The notes below the pieces were generated by a model. It saw only the letters and a program-made list of their open reading frames with translations, searched no databases and was not told where the DNA came from. Shown here piece after piece: positions 40,042-48,253 of a DNA stretch of 55,745 nt. Source of the stretch: Kitasatospora phosalacinea (lineage in GTDB: Bacteria > Actinomycetota > Actinomycetes > Streptomycetales > Streptomycetaceae); the NCBI RefSeq assembly GCF_000717185.1, contig NZ_JNYE01000039.1, positions 1-55,745 on the forward strand, read 5' to 3'. A program made the position numbers and the translations under genes. Position 1 is the first letter of the stretch; each line of letters begins with the position of its first letter.

Positions 40042-41094
40042 ATGCCCAGCACCACCGCCCACGTCGCCCGCCCCGCGCTCGTCCGCGGACCGCACACCGT
40101 CGACACCGCCCGCATCCGCGAGGACGTACTCGCCCGCAACCCCGACCACCCCCAGCGCGAGGCGATCCGCAAGGCGCTCGGCAACCTGCCCGGCACCCGC
40201 CGCTACCTCGCCCCCTACGAAGAGGTCGTCGCCGCCCGCGACACCGTCCGCCGCAAGGACGACACCTTCGACACCGTCCGCCGCGCCGCCCTGGAAGCCG
40301 CCACCGCCGCCCTCGCCGACGCCGGCCTCACCCCCGCCGACATCGACTGCGTCGTCGTCTCCAGCGCCACCGCCGACAAGGTCCCCGGCCTCGGCACCCA
40401 CCTGCTCAACGACCTCGGACTGCGCCCCGGCACCCGCATCCGCAGCCTCACCCAGGCCGCCTGCGCCGGCGGCGCCCTCGCCCTCGTCCTCGCCGAGGAG
40501 CACCTCGCCCGCCACCCCGACCACACCGTCCTCGTCCTGGTCGGCGAATTCCTCTCCGCCCTCTACCAGGACACCGACCGCACCCTGGAGGACCAGATCT
40601 ACAAGGCGCTGTGGGGCGACGCCGTCGCCGCCACCCTCGTCGCCGCCCGCCCCCTCGGCACCGCCCCCGCCCTGCGGATCGACCACACCTGGGAACACAC
40701 CCTCCCGCACACCGTCCAGCGCTACCGCAAGCACACCGACGAACGCGGCGACCACTTCGCCTCCACCCGCGACTCGCTGCGCTCCGTCACCGACCTCGCC
40801 CCCGCCCTGCTCGACTGGCTCGACCGGCACGCCGACGGCCCCCTCGCCTTCGGCCTGCTCCACCCCGGCGGCCCCGCCATCCTCACCCGCCTCGCCAAGG
40901 CCCTCGGCGTCGACGAGGACTTCGTCCGCCACTCCCGCGACGTCCTGCACGAGGAGGGCAACCTCGGCGGCGCCACCGTCTTCTCCGTCCTCGACCGCAC
41001 CCACCGCACCCCGCCCCGCCCCGGCGACCGGGGCCTGCTGTTCGGCCTCGGCCCCGGCGTCACCGCCGCCGCCCTCCTGGTGACCTGGACCTGA
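40042..41094 (+). CDS. Type III polyketide synthase-like (chalcone synthase family) enzyme
   Basis: The 350-residue thiolase-fold condensing enzyme has the full catalytic triad pattern: cysteine in TQAACAGGALALVLAEEHLA, histidine in FGLLHPGGPAIL and asparagine in EEGNLGGATVFSVL. HPGGPAIL and the length are typical of type III PKS/chalcone synthase rather than FabH. It would extend an acyl-CoA starter with malonyl-CoA units to a pyrone, phenol or resorcinol; the product is unknown. GGGGGAG before ATG 40042 is a good ribosome binding site. No tailoring genes are adjacent, so it appears an orphan synthase. Confidence 0.75.
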   Translation: MPSTTAHVARPALVRGPHTVDTARIREDVLARNPDHPQREAIRKALGNLPGTRRYLAPYEEVVAARDTVRRKDDTFDTVRRAALEAATAALADAGLTPADIDCVVVSSATADKVPGLGTHLLNDLGLRPGTRIRSLTQAACAGGALALVLAEEHLARHPDHTVLVLVGEFLSALYQDTDRTLEDQIYKALWGDAVAATLVAARPLGTAPALRIDHTWEHTLPHTVQRYRKHTDERGDHFASTRDSLRSVTDLAPALLDWLDRHADGPLAFGLLHPGGPAILTRLAKALGVDEDFVRHSRDVLHEEGNLGGATVFSVLDRTHRTPPRPGDRGLLFGLGPGVTAAALLVTWT

Positions 41095-41172
41095 CCGGCC
41101 CGGCGTCAACCCCCGGACGCGGCGCGCCGATAACGGTTGGACGGCACCGGGCCCGGCGCGGAGACTTGGCCG

Positions 41173-41685
41173 GTGACGACCCAGACGGACCCAGCCCCCG
41201 ACCTGTACCCCGACGCCTCCACCGACCTCCCCGCCCTACGGCGGCAGCTGGCCGTGCTGCAGGGCGGGAAGGTGACCTCGGTGCACGTGCCCACCGAGAG
41301 CGAGGGCCGGTTCGCGCTGCTGCTCGCCCTGACGCACCGCCGGCCGAACGGCCGGAACGGCCTCGCGTACCGCTGGCTGACCGTCGGCAGCCCCGCCTGG
41401 CGCCTGGACCGCACCGGCCCCGAGGGGCCCGTCGTGGCCGCCGCCTCCGGCGACGCCGTCCCGCGCCTGGTCGCCGACCTGCGGGTGCTGGTCGGCCGCG
41501 AGATCACCGACGTCCGGATCACCGAACCCGGCTGGGACGCCCTGGTCGAGTTCGGCGACCACCGGCTCAGCGTCTTCCCCACCGCCCACCACACCCCGAA
41601 CACCGCCCCCGACTGGGTGCTGCGCCTCCCCTCCAGCCGCCGCCTGGTGGTCGGCCCCGGCGCCCGCTGGGAAGCCCGCGGATGA
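41173..41685 (+). CDS. Hypothetical protein, 170 aa
   Basis: This soluble protein of unknown function begins at GTG 41173 and contains DLPALRRQLAVLQGGKVTSV, a beta-strand-rich centre (FALLLALTHRRPNG, AYRWLTVGSPAWRLDRTG) and ITDVRITEPGWDALVEFGDH. There are no membrane or signal segments. The stop overlaps the following short ORF as ATGA. I recognise no catalytic motif. Confidence 0.6.
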   Translation: MTTQTDPAPDLYPDASTDLPALRRQLAVLQGGKVTSVHVPTESEGRFALLLALTHRRPNGRNGLAYRWLTVGSPAWRLDRTGPEGPVVAAASGDAVPRLVADLRVLVGREITDVRITEPGWDALVEFGDHRLSVFPTAHHTPNTAPDWVLRLPSSRRLVVGPGARWEARG

Positions 41686-41753
41686 CCACCGCCACCCCCG
41701 AACGGGCCCGCCTGCGGATCGTCCGGGGCGACGGACCCGACGAGGAGGGATGA
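41682..41753 (+). pseudogene. Short coupled ORF resembling the N-terminus of an acyl-CoA carboxylase epsilon subunit
   Basis: The 23-codon frame starts in an ATGA overlap with the upstream gene and reads MTTATPERARLRIVRGDGPD then EEG and stop. The LRIVRGDGPDEE segment resembles the first conserved strand of small biotin-carboxylase epsilon (AccE/PccE) proteins (about 60-90 residues), which continue EELAAL. It may be a truncated remnant, or merely a leader frame that carries the GAGGAGGG ribosome binding site of the next gene. Confidence 0.3.
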
Positions 41754-41760
41754 CCACCGG

Positions 41761-42936
41761 ATGCTGCCGCACGTGTACCGCGTCACCAAGTACGACCCCG
41801 CCGACCGCAACGAGTACGGCCACTACACCGGCACCGAGGACACCGACAGCGACCACGGCCCGGTGGAGGCGGCGTACCTCGCCGCCGTCGCCGCGTTCGC
41901 GGCCGAGTCCGACGTGACGGAACTGGAGGTCCGGGAGCCGTCGCTGCCGTCCGGACTGTTCCACTTCGGGCTCGAACCGCCGTACGAGGAAGTCGAGTTG
42001 GACGCTCTGCTGCCCGGCGGCCGGGAGGCCCTCTACGACGGGCTGCCGGTGGACGTGCCGACCGCGCAGGAACTCGTGCGGGCGATGCTGCGCGACAGCG
42101 GGTTCTGGGGCTGCCTGGAGGTCGAGGGCCGGTTCGCCGTGCACATCGGCTACGACCAGTACATGTACGTCGGCAGCCACCTGCCGTGCGAGCGGGCCGT
42201 CGCCGCCACCGACGCCTCAGGGCTGTTCGCCGAGCGGATCGACGCCTCTCCGTACGCCTACGACCCCGAACCCGGCGAGGTCGAACCCCGCCCCGCCGAC
42301 GAGGAGTTCTGGGAGCGGCTGCGCTGGTGCGTGGAGCGGGGCGAGGCCGCGCTGCTGGAGGAGCAGTACGCGGGCAACGCCGCCCGCTGGCACCGGCTCA
42401 CCCCCGCCGGCCTCGACGCCGTCCGGGCCGGCCTCGTTCCGCGCGCCGAACTGTCGGTGCGGCCCGACGTCCTCGGCGACGCGGGTGCGGTGGCCGCGGC
42501 ACTGGCCGCGATGACCGAGGGCGACAGCGCCCACCTGCTCGTCGAACACGCCGACGGCCGGATCGCCGGCGGCCGCTACTACGGCGGGGACCCGCTTCCC
42601 GACCTCTCGGCCGCCCGGAGCGCCGCGCTGCTCTCGACCGACGCCGACCGGGACCCGCCGCTGTTCACCGGGGTCCGCCCCGACCCGGACGGCTTCCTGC
42701 GCCGGCGCTGGATCCCCTGCCCGGCCCCCGGCGACGTCCGGTGGGCCCGGCTGCGGGCGCTACGGGTCGGTGAGCAGGTCACCGTCGAGGCCGGGGCGGA
42801 CGGGACGGCCGAACTGGACGGCCTGCCCGTCCTGCTGCGCGGCGGCGGTCCGGCCCCCGGACAACCGGTCGAGGGCCGGATCGCCGCGGTCGACGTGGTG
42901 CGCGAACGCGTCGAGGTCGTTGCTACAGGGTGGTGA
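41761..42936 (+). CDS. Hypothetical protein with conserved streptomycete N-terminal domain
   Basis: The 391-residue protein begins MLPHVYRVTKYDPADRNEYG. Residues 1-165 look like a conserved actinobacterial domain of unknown function (GPVEAAYLAAVAAFAAESDV, HIGYDQYMYVGSHLPCERAV, FAERIDASPY). The remaining 225 residues, including EEFWERLRWCVERGEAALLE and a beta-rich end (ARLRALRVGEQVTVEAGADG), are unfamiliar and suggest a two-domain fusion. GAGGAGGG precedes the ATG. Its 3' end overlaps the convergent uronate dehydrogenase gene by 14 bp. Confidence 0.65.
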   Translation: MLPHVYRVTKYDPADRNEYGHYTGTEDTDSDHGPVEAAYLAAVAAFAAESDVTELEVREPSLPSGLFHFGLEPPYEEVELDALLPGGREALYDGLPVDVPTAQELVRAMLRDSGFWGCLEVEGRFAVHIGYDQYMYVGSHLPCERAVAATDASGLFAERIDASPYAYDPEPGEVEPRPADEEFWERLRWCVERGEAALLEEQYAGNAARWHRLTPAGLDAVRAGLVPRAELSVRPDVLGDAGAVAAALAAMTEGDSAHLLVEHADGRIAGGRYYGGDPLPDLSAARSAALLSTDADRDPPLFTGVRPDPDGFLRRRWIPCPAPGDVRWARLRALRVGEQVTVEAGADGTAELDGLPVLLRGGGPAPGQPVEGRIAAVDVVRERVEVVATGW

Positions 42937-43699
42937 AGTGGCCGCCGATCAGGCGGGCGTCCACGCTGTCCGGGTCCAGTTCGCCGTGTTCGGCGAGGAT
43001 CCGTTCGGCGTACGCCTCGGCGTCGTCCTGCGGTTCGTAGCCGAGGGAGCGGGCCGGGGCGAGGTCCCACCAGGCGCGGGTGTTGGCGCTGATGGCGTTG
43101 ACGACGGTGTGGCCGACGTCGGGGGCGGTGAGGGCGGCGTGCACCAGGCGGGCGCAGTCGGCGGGGCTGAGCCAGGTGGAGAGCATCCGGGGCGAGCGGG
43201 GTTCGGGGAAGCAGGAGCCGATCCGCAGCGAGACCGTCTCCACCCCGTACTTGTCGGCGTACAGCGAGGCCAGCGACTCGCCGAACGCCTTGGACAGGCC
43301 GTAGTAGGTGTCCGGGCGCGGCGGGGTGTCGGCGCGCACCGGGAGGTCGCCGTCCAGCGGGGTGAAGCCCACCGCGTGGTTCGAGCTGGCGAACACCACC
43401 CGGCGCACGCCCTCGGCGCGCACCGCCTCGTACAGCCGGTAGGTGCCCTCGATGTTGCTGTGCGCGATGTTGGCGAAGGTGTCCTCCAGCGAGATCCCGC
43501 CGAGGTGGACGACCGCGTCCACGCCGCGCACCGCCTCCCGGACGGCGTCGGCGTCGGCCAGGTCGAAGGCCAGCGCGTCCGGGACGCCCGCGACGGGCTT
43601 GAGGTCGGCCAGCCGCAGCCGGTAGCCGTACGGGGGCAGCAGCTCGCGCAGCAGGGCGCCGATGCCGCCGGCCGCGCCGGTGAGCAGGACGAGTGTCAC
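42923..43699 (-). CDS. udh: Uronate dehydrogenase (NAD-dependent epimerase family)
   Basis: The 258-residue extended SDR has TGAAGGIG at residues 7-14, a VHLGGIS strand (residues 64-70), FASSNHAVGF and the catalytic Y133-x3-K137 (YGLSK), all as I recall for Udh of Agrobacterium and Pseudomonas. It oxidises D-galacturonate or D-glucuronate with NAD to the aldarolactone. It is the last gene of the importer operon; GTG 43699 overlaps the stop of the enolase-family gene (GTGA). Its 3' end overlaps the convergent hypothetical gene by 14 bp. Confidence 0.88.
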   Translation of the reverse strand: MTLVLLTGAAGGIGALLRELLPPYGYRLRLADLKPVAGVPDALAFDLADADAVREAVRGVDAVVHLGGISLEDTFANIAHSNIEGTYRLYEAVRAEGVRRVVFASSNHAVGFTPLDGDLPVRADTPPRPDTYYGLSKAFGESLASLYADKYGVETVSLRIGSCFPEPRSPRMLSTWLSPADCARLVHAALTAPDVGHTVVNAISANTRAWWDLAPARSLGYEPQDDAEAYAERILAEHGELDPDSVDARLIGGHFTTL

Positions 43700-44853
43700 G
43701 ACACCTCCACGGTGTGGGACTTGATGTAGTCGAGGTCGAAATCGTCGCCCAGGCCCGGGCGTTCGGGGAAGCGCACCACACCGTGCCGGTCGATCGCGTC
43801 GACGGCCGAGTTCAGGTGCGGCGGCAGCAGGTCGAAGTCGACCAGCGGGTGCAGCAGCCCGCGCTCGTACCAGCGGGCGTTGGTGGTGGCGCCGAGCAGG
43901 GCGAGGTTGCCGGAGCCGTTGCCGTGCACCTCGCAGTCCAGGTTGAACGCCTCGGCCAGGTGCAGGGTGCGCACCGCCGGGGTGATGCCGCCGACGTCGG
44001 TGGTGCCGGTGCGCAGGATGTCGCAGGCGCCGGAGGCCGCCCACTCGGCGCGGGTGAAGTTCTTGCCCCAGGAGGTCTCCGGGCCGATCACCGGGACGTC
44101 CAACTGCTCGGCCAGCCACCGGTAGGAGGACACCGAGGCCTCCTCCATCGGCTCCTCCAGCCAGTAGAAGTCCAGCTCCTGCAGCGCCCGGCCGAGCCGC
44201 AGCGCCTCGGTGCGCGAGTACCAGTGGTTGGCGTCCAGCATCAGCTCGACGTCCGGGCCGACCGCCTCGCGCACCGCCGTGCAGGCCGCCACGTCCATCG
44301 CCACACTGGGCGCGCCCGCGACCGGCGGCATCCAGGTGTGCAGCTTGATCGCCCGGTAGCCCTGCTCGACCAGCTGCACCGCGAAGGCCGCGTAGTCCGC
44401 CGGGGTGGCCAGCCCGCCCGCCGTCTCGTCGCCGCACATGGTGGAGGCGTACGCGGGCACCTCCCGGCGGGCGCCGCCGAGCAGCCGCCACACCGGCTGG
44501 CCCAGCCGCTGCCCCGCGAGGTCCCACAGCGCGAGGTCGACGAAGCACAGCGCCCGGTCGGTCAGTCCGCCGCCCGCGCCGCGCTGGCGCCGGGCCAGCG
44601 CCGTCCACAGCCGTTCGCGCTCCAGCGCGTCCTGCCCCAGCAGCGCGGGCCGGACGTACTTCTCCAGCACGTGCGGGCGCAGGTGGTCGGGCTGCACCAG
44701 CACCCGCCCGGCGACGCCGTCGGCGTCGGTGACGGTCAGCAGGGCCTCGCGGACCTCGTGCGGCTCGGCCGGGTGCCGGTGGCCGTGCGGGTCGACGGCG
44801 GTGCGGGCGAGGGTGGTGAAGAAGGACACCTCGACCGATTCGATGGCTGCCAC
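43696..44853 (-). CDS. Enolase-superfamily (mandelate racemase group) sugar-acid dehydratase/cycloisomerase
   Basis: The 385-residue protein has a capping domain followed by a barrel. Expected catalytic and metal positions are K170-L-H172, D207-A-N209, E234, E259 and H310 (DCEVHGNG). The usual galactarate dehydratases and galactarolactone cycloisomerase carry KxK, so the KxH here marks a different subgroup. From its place between importer and uronate dehydrogenase it should turn galactaric acid or its lactone into 5-dehydro-4-deoxyglucarate (2-keto-3-deoxygalactarate). GTG 44853 lies 6 bp after the binding-protein gene. Confidence 0.8.
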   Translation of the reverse strand: MAAIESVEVSFFTTLARTAVDPHGHRHPAEPHEVREALLTVTDADGVAGRVLVQPDHLRPHVLEKYVRPALLGQDALERERLWTALARRQRGAGGGLTDRALCFVDLALWDLAGQRLGQPVWRLLGGARREVPAYASTMCGDETAGGLATPADYAAFAVQLVEQGYRAIKLHTWMPPVAGAPSVAMDVAACTAVREAVGPDVELMLDANHWYSRTEALRLGRALQELDFYWLEEPMEEASVSSYRWLAEQLDVPVIGPETSWGKNFTRAEWAASGACDILRTGTTDVGGITPAVRTLHLAEAFNLDCEVHGNGSGNLALLGATTNARWYERGLLHPLVDFDLLPPHLNSAVDAIDRHGVVRFPERPGLGDDFDLDYIKSHTVEVS

Positions 44854-44859
44854 CGCCGC

Positions 44860-46155
44860 TCAGCCGTTCTTCGCCTTGTAGTCGGCCTGCGCCTTGGTCA
44901 GCGCGTCGGCCACCGACTTCGCGAACTCCGCGGGCGTCATCCTGCCCAGCAGCACCTTCTGGAAGTTCGGCTCCGCCTCGGTCTTGGTGATCTTCGAGTA
45001 CTGCGGCAGGTAGACCGGCGGCTGCACCAGCTTCCCGCTGTTGAGCGCGTCCCCGGCCTGCTTGGTGATGCCGGACTTGACGTACCAGTCGTCCGCGTAC
45101 GCCTCGGTGTTGGCGGGGATCTGCCCGGCGTTCTCGTTCCAGTACGAGTTGGACGCGTGCGAGTCGAGGAACTCCAGGAAGGTCCAGGCGGCGTCCTGGT
45201 GCTTGGAGTTCTTGAACACCCCGAAGCCGTCGACCGGGTTGGCCAGCGTCGCGGTGCCGGCCGGCCCGGCGGGCAGCAGCATCCCGGCCACCTTGTCGCC
45301 GAGCGCGCTGCGCACGTCCTTGGTGGAGCCCAGGTTGTGGTGCACCATCATCACCTGGTTGGCCTGGAACTGGGCCAGCATCTGCGGGTAGGCGTTGGAG
45401 ACGTCGGCCTCCGGGGTGGTGTTCTTGTACTGGGCGGCGATCTTCGCGATCAGCTCGACGTTCCGCGGGTCGTCGACGGTGGACTTCCCGCCCGCGTCGA
45501 ACACCTCGGTCACCCCGGAGTAGGCGAACGCCTCGGCCAGCACCTGGAAGCCGGAGCCCGCACCGCCGCGGATGGTGAAGCCGTACTGGTTCTTCGACTT
45601 GTCGGTGAGCTTCGCCGCGGCCGCGAACAGCTCGTCCCAGGTCTTCGGGACCTCGATCCCGGCCTCCTTGAACTTGTCCGCCCGGTACCAGATCACGTCC
45701 TGGTTGCCGGAGGACGGCAGCTGGTACAGGCCCTTGCCGCCCGCCGCGGCCTTCGCGGTCTCCAGCATCGCCGCCGACAGCTTCCCGTTCAGCGGGCTGC
45801 CCGCCAGCCGCTCGTCCAGCGGGACGAGGGCCTTCTGCGCGGTGAGCGAGGCCAGCAGGGCGGTGGTGACGCCGCCCACGTCGGGGGTGGAGCCGGAGGC
45901 GATCGCGGTGTTGTACTTCTCGGCGACCTCGGAGCTGGTCACCCCGACGTACTTCACCTCGATCTCCGGGTGCGCCTTCTCGAACTCGTCGATCAGGTGC
46001 TGGTACAGCGGGGTGCGGGCCGGGCCCGCGTTGTTGTCCCAGAAGGTGATGACGGTCCTCTTCGCGGAGTCGCCGGAGGAGCCGCCCGAGGAGCAGGCGG
46101 TCAGCAGACCGAGCGCGACGAGGGCCGCGGCGGCGGTGCGCAGGGAGCGGGCCAT
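44860..46155 (-). CDS. Sugar ABC transporter substrate-binding lipoprotein
   Basis: The 431-residue extracellular protein has a 20-residue signal and lipobox LLTAC, with lipid attachment at C21, followed by a Gly/Ser linker. The mature part is a type 1 sugar-binding protein (VITFWDNNAGPARTPLYQHL, LYQLPSSGNQDVIWYRADKF, NPVDGFGVFKNSKHQDAAWT). Probable ligands are galacturonate, oligogalacturonides or a related uronate, judging by its operon. It follows the two permease genes, an order reversed from most such operons. Confidence 0.9.
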   Translation of the reverse strand: MARSLRTAAAALVALGLLTACSSGGSSGDSAKRTVITFWDNNAGPARTPLYQHLIDEFEKAHPEIEVKYVGVTSSEVAEKYNTAIASGSTPDVGGVTTALLASLTAQKALVPLDERLAGSPLNGKLSAAMLETAKAAAGGKGLYQLPSSGNQDVIWYRADKFKEAGIEVPKTWDELFAAAAKLTDKSKNQYGFTIRGGAGSGFQVLAEAFAYSGVTEVFDAGGKSTVDDPRNVELIAKIAAQYKNTTPEADVSNAYPQMLAQFQANQVMMVHHNLGSTKDVRSALGDKVAGMLLPAGPAGTATLANPVDGFGVFKNSKHQDAAWTFLEFLDSHASNSYWNENAGQIPANTEAYADDWYVKSGITKQAGDALNSGKLVQPPVYLPQYSKITKTEAEPNFQKVLLGRMTPAEFAKSVADALTKAQADYKAKNG

Positions 46156-46214
46156 GGGTGGGAGTCCTGTCTTCTCTGTGACGGGGTGGGGGAGCTTGCG
46201 GGGGCGGGCGGCGC

Positions 46215-47099
46215 TCAGCCCTTGACGGCGCCGGCGCTCATGCCCTGGACGAGGTACTTCTGCACGAAGGCGAACACCAGCACCACCGGCACCGCGGCGA
46301 CCACGCCGCCCGCGGCCAGCGCGCCGAAGTCCACGGTGTTCTCGCCGATGGTGGTCTGCAGGCCCACCGGGACGGTCTGCAGCTCCGGGTCGTTGAGGAA
46401 CATCAGCGCGAACAGGAAGTTGTTCCAGCTGCCGATGAAGGCGAACGAGCCGACCGCGACGATGCCCGGCCGCAGCAGCGGCAGCACCACCGCGAGGAAG
46501 GCGCGCAGCCGGCCGCAGCCGTCCACCATCGCCGACTCCTCCAGCTCCACCGGCACGTTCTTCACGAAACCGCTCATCAGGATCATCGCCAGCGGCAGCT
46601 GGAACACCGTCTCGGCGACCACCAGGCTCCACCGGGTGTCGATCAGGTGCAGCAGCTGGAAGACGTTGAACAGCGGGATCAGCATCATCGCGCCCGGCAC
46701 GAACTGGGTGCACAGCAGCGCCAGCATGAACGCCCGCCGCCCGCGGAACGCGAACCTGGCCAGCGCGTACCCGCCCATCAGGGCGAAGAAGGTCACCGAC
46801 ACCAGGGTCAGTGCGGCGATCAGCACGCTGTTGGTGAAGTAGGTGCGGAAGCCCATGCCGTTCCACACCGTGTCGAAGTGCTCGAAGGTCACCGGCCAGG
46901 GCACCAGCGCGGTGGAACCGGCCGGGCGCAGCGCGAACAGCAGCATCCAGTAGAACGGCACCAGGGTGAAGAGCAGGTACAGGCCCAGCGGCAGGAACAG
47001 CCGCAGCGCCCGTCCGGCGCCCGCGCGGGCGGCGGCGCCCCGGGAGGAGCGGGCGGCGGGCCGGTGGACGGCGGGCAGCCGGGTCGCGTCGGCGCTCAT
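46215..47099 (-). CDS. Sugar ABC transporter permease (MalG-type)
   Basis: The 294-residue inner-membrane subunit has about six helices, starting LFLPLGLYLLFTLVPFYWML. The EAA loop that docks to the ATPase is VELEESAMVDGCGRLRAF. The MalG-type ending (FVQKYLVQGMSAGAVKG) is typical. The ATG overlaps the upstream permease stop (ATGA). No ATP-binding gene is present in the window; Streptomyces importers of this type usually share the MsiK ATPase encoded elsewhere. Confidence 0.9.
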   Translation of the reverse strand: MSADATRLPAVHRPAARSSRGAAARAGAGRALRLFLPLGLYLLFTLVPFYWMLLFALRPAGSTALVPWPVTFEHFDTVWNGMGFRTYFTNSVLIAALTLVSVTFFALMGGYALARFAFRGRRAFMLALLCTQFVPGAMMLIPLFNVFQLLHLIDTRWSLVVAETVFQLPLAMILMSGFVKNVPVELEESAMVDGCGRLRAFLAVVLPLLRPGIVAVGSFAFIGSWNNFLFALMFLNDPELQTVPVGLQTTIGENTVDFGALAAGGVVAAVPVVLVFAFVQKYLVQGMSAGAVKG

Positions 47100-48010
47100 C
47101 GCTGCACCCCCTCGCCCCGGCCCTCGAAGCGGCTGAGCCGCAGGTACAGCACCGAGCAGAACAGCAGCAGCACGAAGGCCGCCGTGGTCAGCGCCGACCC
47201 GTAGCCGAAGTCGTAGGACTTGCGGGCCAGTTGGGCCACGTACAGCGGCAGGCCGGTGGTCGCCCCGGCCGGGCCGCCGTTGGTCAGGGTGTACAGCAGG
47301 TCGACGTTGTTGAACTCCCACACCGCGCGCAGCAGGGTGGCCAGCACGATCGCGTCCCGCAGGTGGGGGAGGGTCACGTGCAGGAAGCTGCGCACCCGGC
47401 CCGCGCCGTCGATCGACGCCGCCTCGTACAGGTCCTTCGGGACGGACTGCAGGTCGGCGAGGATCAGGATGGCGAAGAACGGTACGCCGCGCCAGAGTTC
47501 GGCCACCACCACGGCCGGGAACACGGTGTCCGGGTCGCCCAGCACCGAGGTCGCCGGATCGCCGAGGCCGAACTCGGACAGCTGGTGGAACACCCCGGTG
47601 GCCGGGTTGTACAGCAGCAGCCAGATCCCGGTGGTCAGCACCCCGGACACCGCCCAGGGCGAGAACACCAGCGCCCGGGCCACCGCCCGGCCGACGAAGG
47701 TCTCGTTCACGATCAGGGCCAGCACCAGGCCCAGCAGCAGTTGCAGCCCCACCTCGGCGGCCACCCACTTCGCGGAGAACACCAGGCTGTGCCAGAACTG
47801 CTGGTCGCCCAGCATCCGGGAGAAGTTGTCGAGCCCGACGAACGCGTCGTCGTACGGCTCGTTCACCACCCGGTGCTGCAGCGCGTAGTAGCCGACGCTG
47901 CCGAGCGGCACCAGTAGGAAACCGACCAGCAGCAGCACGGTCGGAGCGATCAGGACGTACGGGGTGAGCGCCCGGCGGGTGCGGGCTCCGTACGGACCGG
48001 CGAGCGTCAC
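47096..48010 (-). CDS. Sugar ABC transporter permease (MalF-type)
   Basis: The 304-residue membrane subunit has six helices (first PYVLIAPTVLLLVGFLLVPL) and the EAA loop DLYEAASIDGAGRVRSFLHV. It is the first gene of the importer/uronate operon. GTG 48010 is chosen over GTG 48022 because the perfect Shine-Dalgarno AGGAGGTGAG (complement of 48018-48027) lies 7 bp before it and overlaps the earlier GTG. The promoter and operator lie just upstream at 48045-48089. Confidence 0.88.
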   Translation of the reverse strand: MTLAGPYGARTRRALTPYVLIAPTVLLLVGFLLVPLGSVGYYALQHRVVNEPYDDAFVGLDNFSRMLGDQQFWHSLVFSAKWVAAEVGLQLLLGLVLALIVNETFVGRAVARALVFSPWAVSGVLTTGIWLLLYNPATGVFHQLSEFGLGDPATSVLGDPDTVFPAVVVAELWRGVPFFAILILADLQSVPKDLYEAASIDGAGRVRSFLHVTLPHLRDAIVLATLLRAVWEFNNVDLLYTLTNGGPAGATTGLPLYVAQLARKSYDFGYGSALTTAAFVLLLFCSVLYLRLSRFEGRGEGVQR

Positions 48011-48044
48011 TGGGGAGCTCACCTCCTCTACATTCGTGGACGCC

Positions 48045-48060
48045 GTTCACATGCGTGGAC
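48045..48060. promoter_or_regulatory. Operator of the importer operon, shared with pectate lyase
   Basis: GTTCACATGCGTGGAC is an imperfect palindrome that matches GTTCACGTCCGTGAAC at 53549-53564 in 13 of 16 positions. A further related half, GTGGACGCCGTTCAC, overlaps at 48036-48050. The site lies at the predicted transcription start of the importer operon, a position suited to repression. Confidence 0.7.
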
Positions 48061-48089
48061 ACACTAGGGAGGGCGTGATGGGCAGTCAA
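48061..48089 (-). promoter_or_regulatory. Promoter of the importer/uronate operon
   Basis: Reading the minus strand: -35 TTGACT (complement of 48084-48089), a 17-bp spacer and -10 TAGTGT (complement of 48061-48066). Transcription should begin near 48054, inside the operator. Confidence 0.7.
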
Positions 48090-48253
48090 CCCTCTGGACG
48101 CGTAAGGATTTTGATTCTTCGTTCATGGATGTGTACTGCGATCAGAATGATGTATAACGCTGCTGTGGCGCCCGCGGCCCCGACCGCCCCCGTCCCCGCT
48201 CCCGTCCGTGCACCCTCCGCCCGCCGTCCCGCCGTTCCCCCCAGGAGAACCCC

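Noticed and set aside
39064..41109. A minus-strand open frame spanning the ModA-like gene, the 16-bp repeat and the PKS-like gene
   Set aside because: It reads through the repeat array and is low complexity; both plus-strand genes are convincing.
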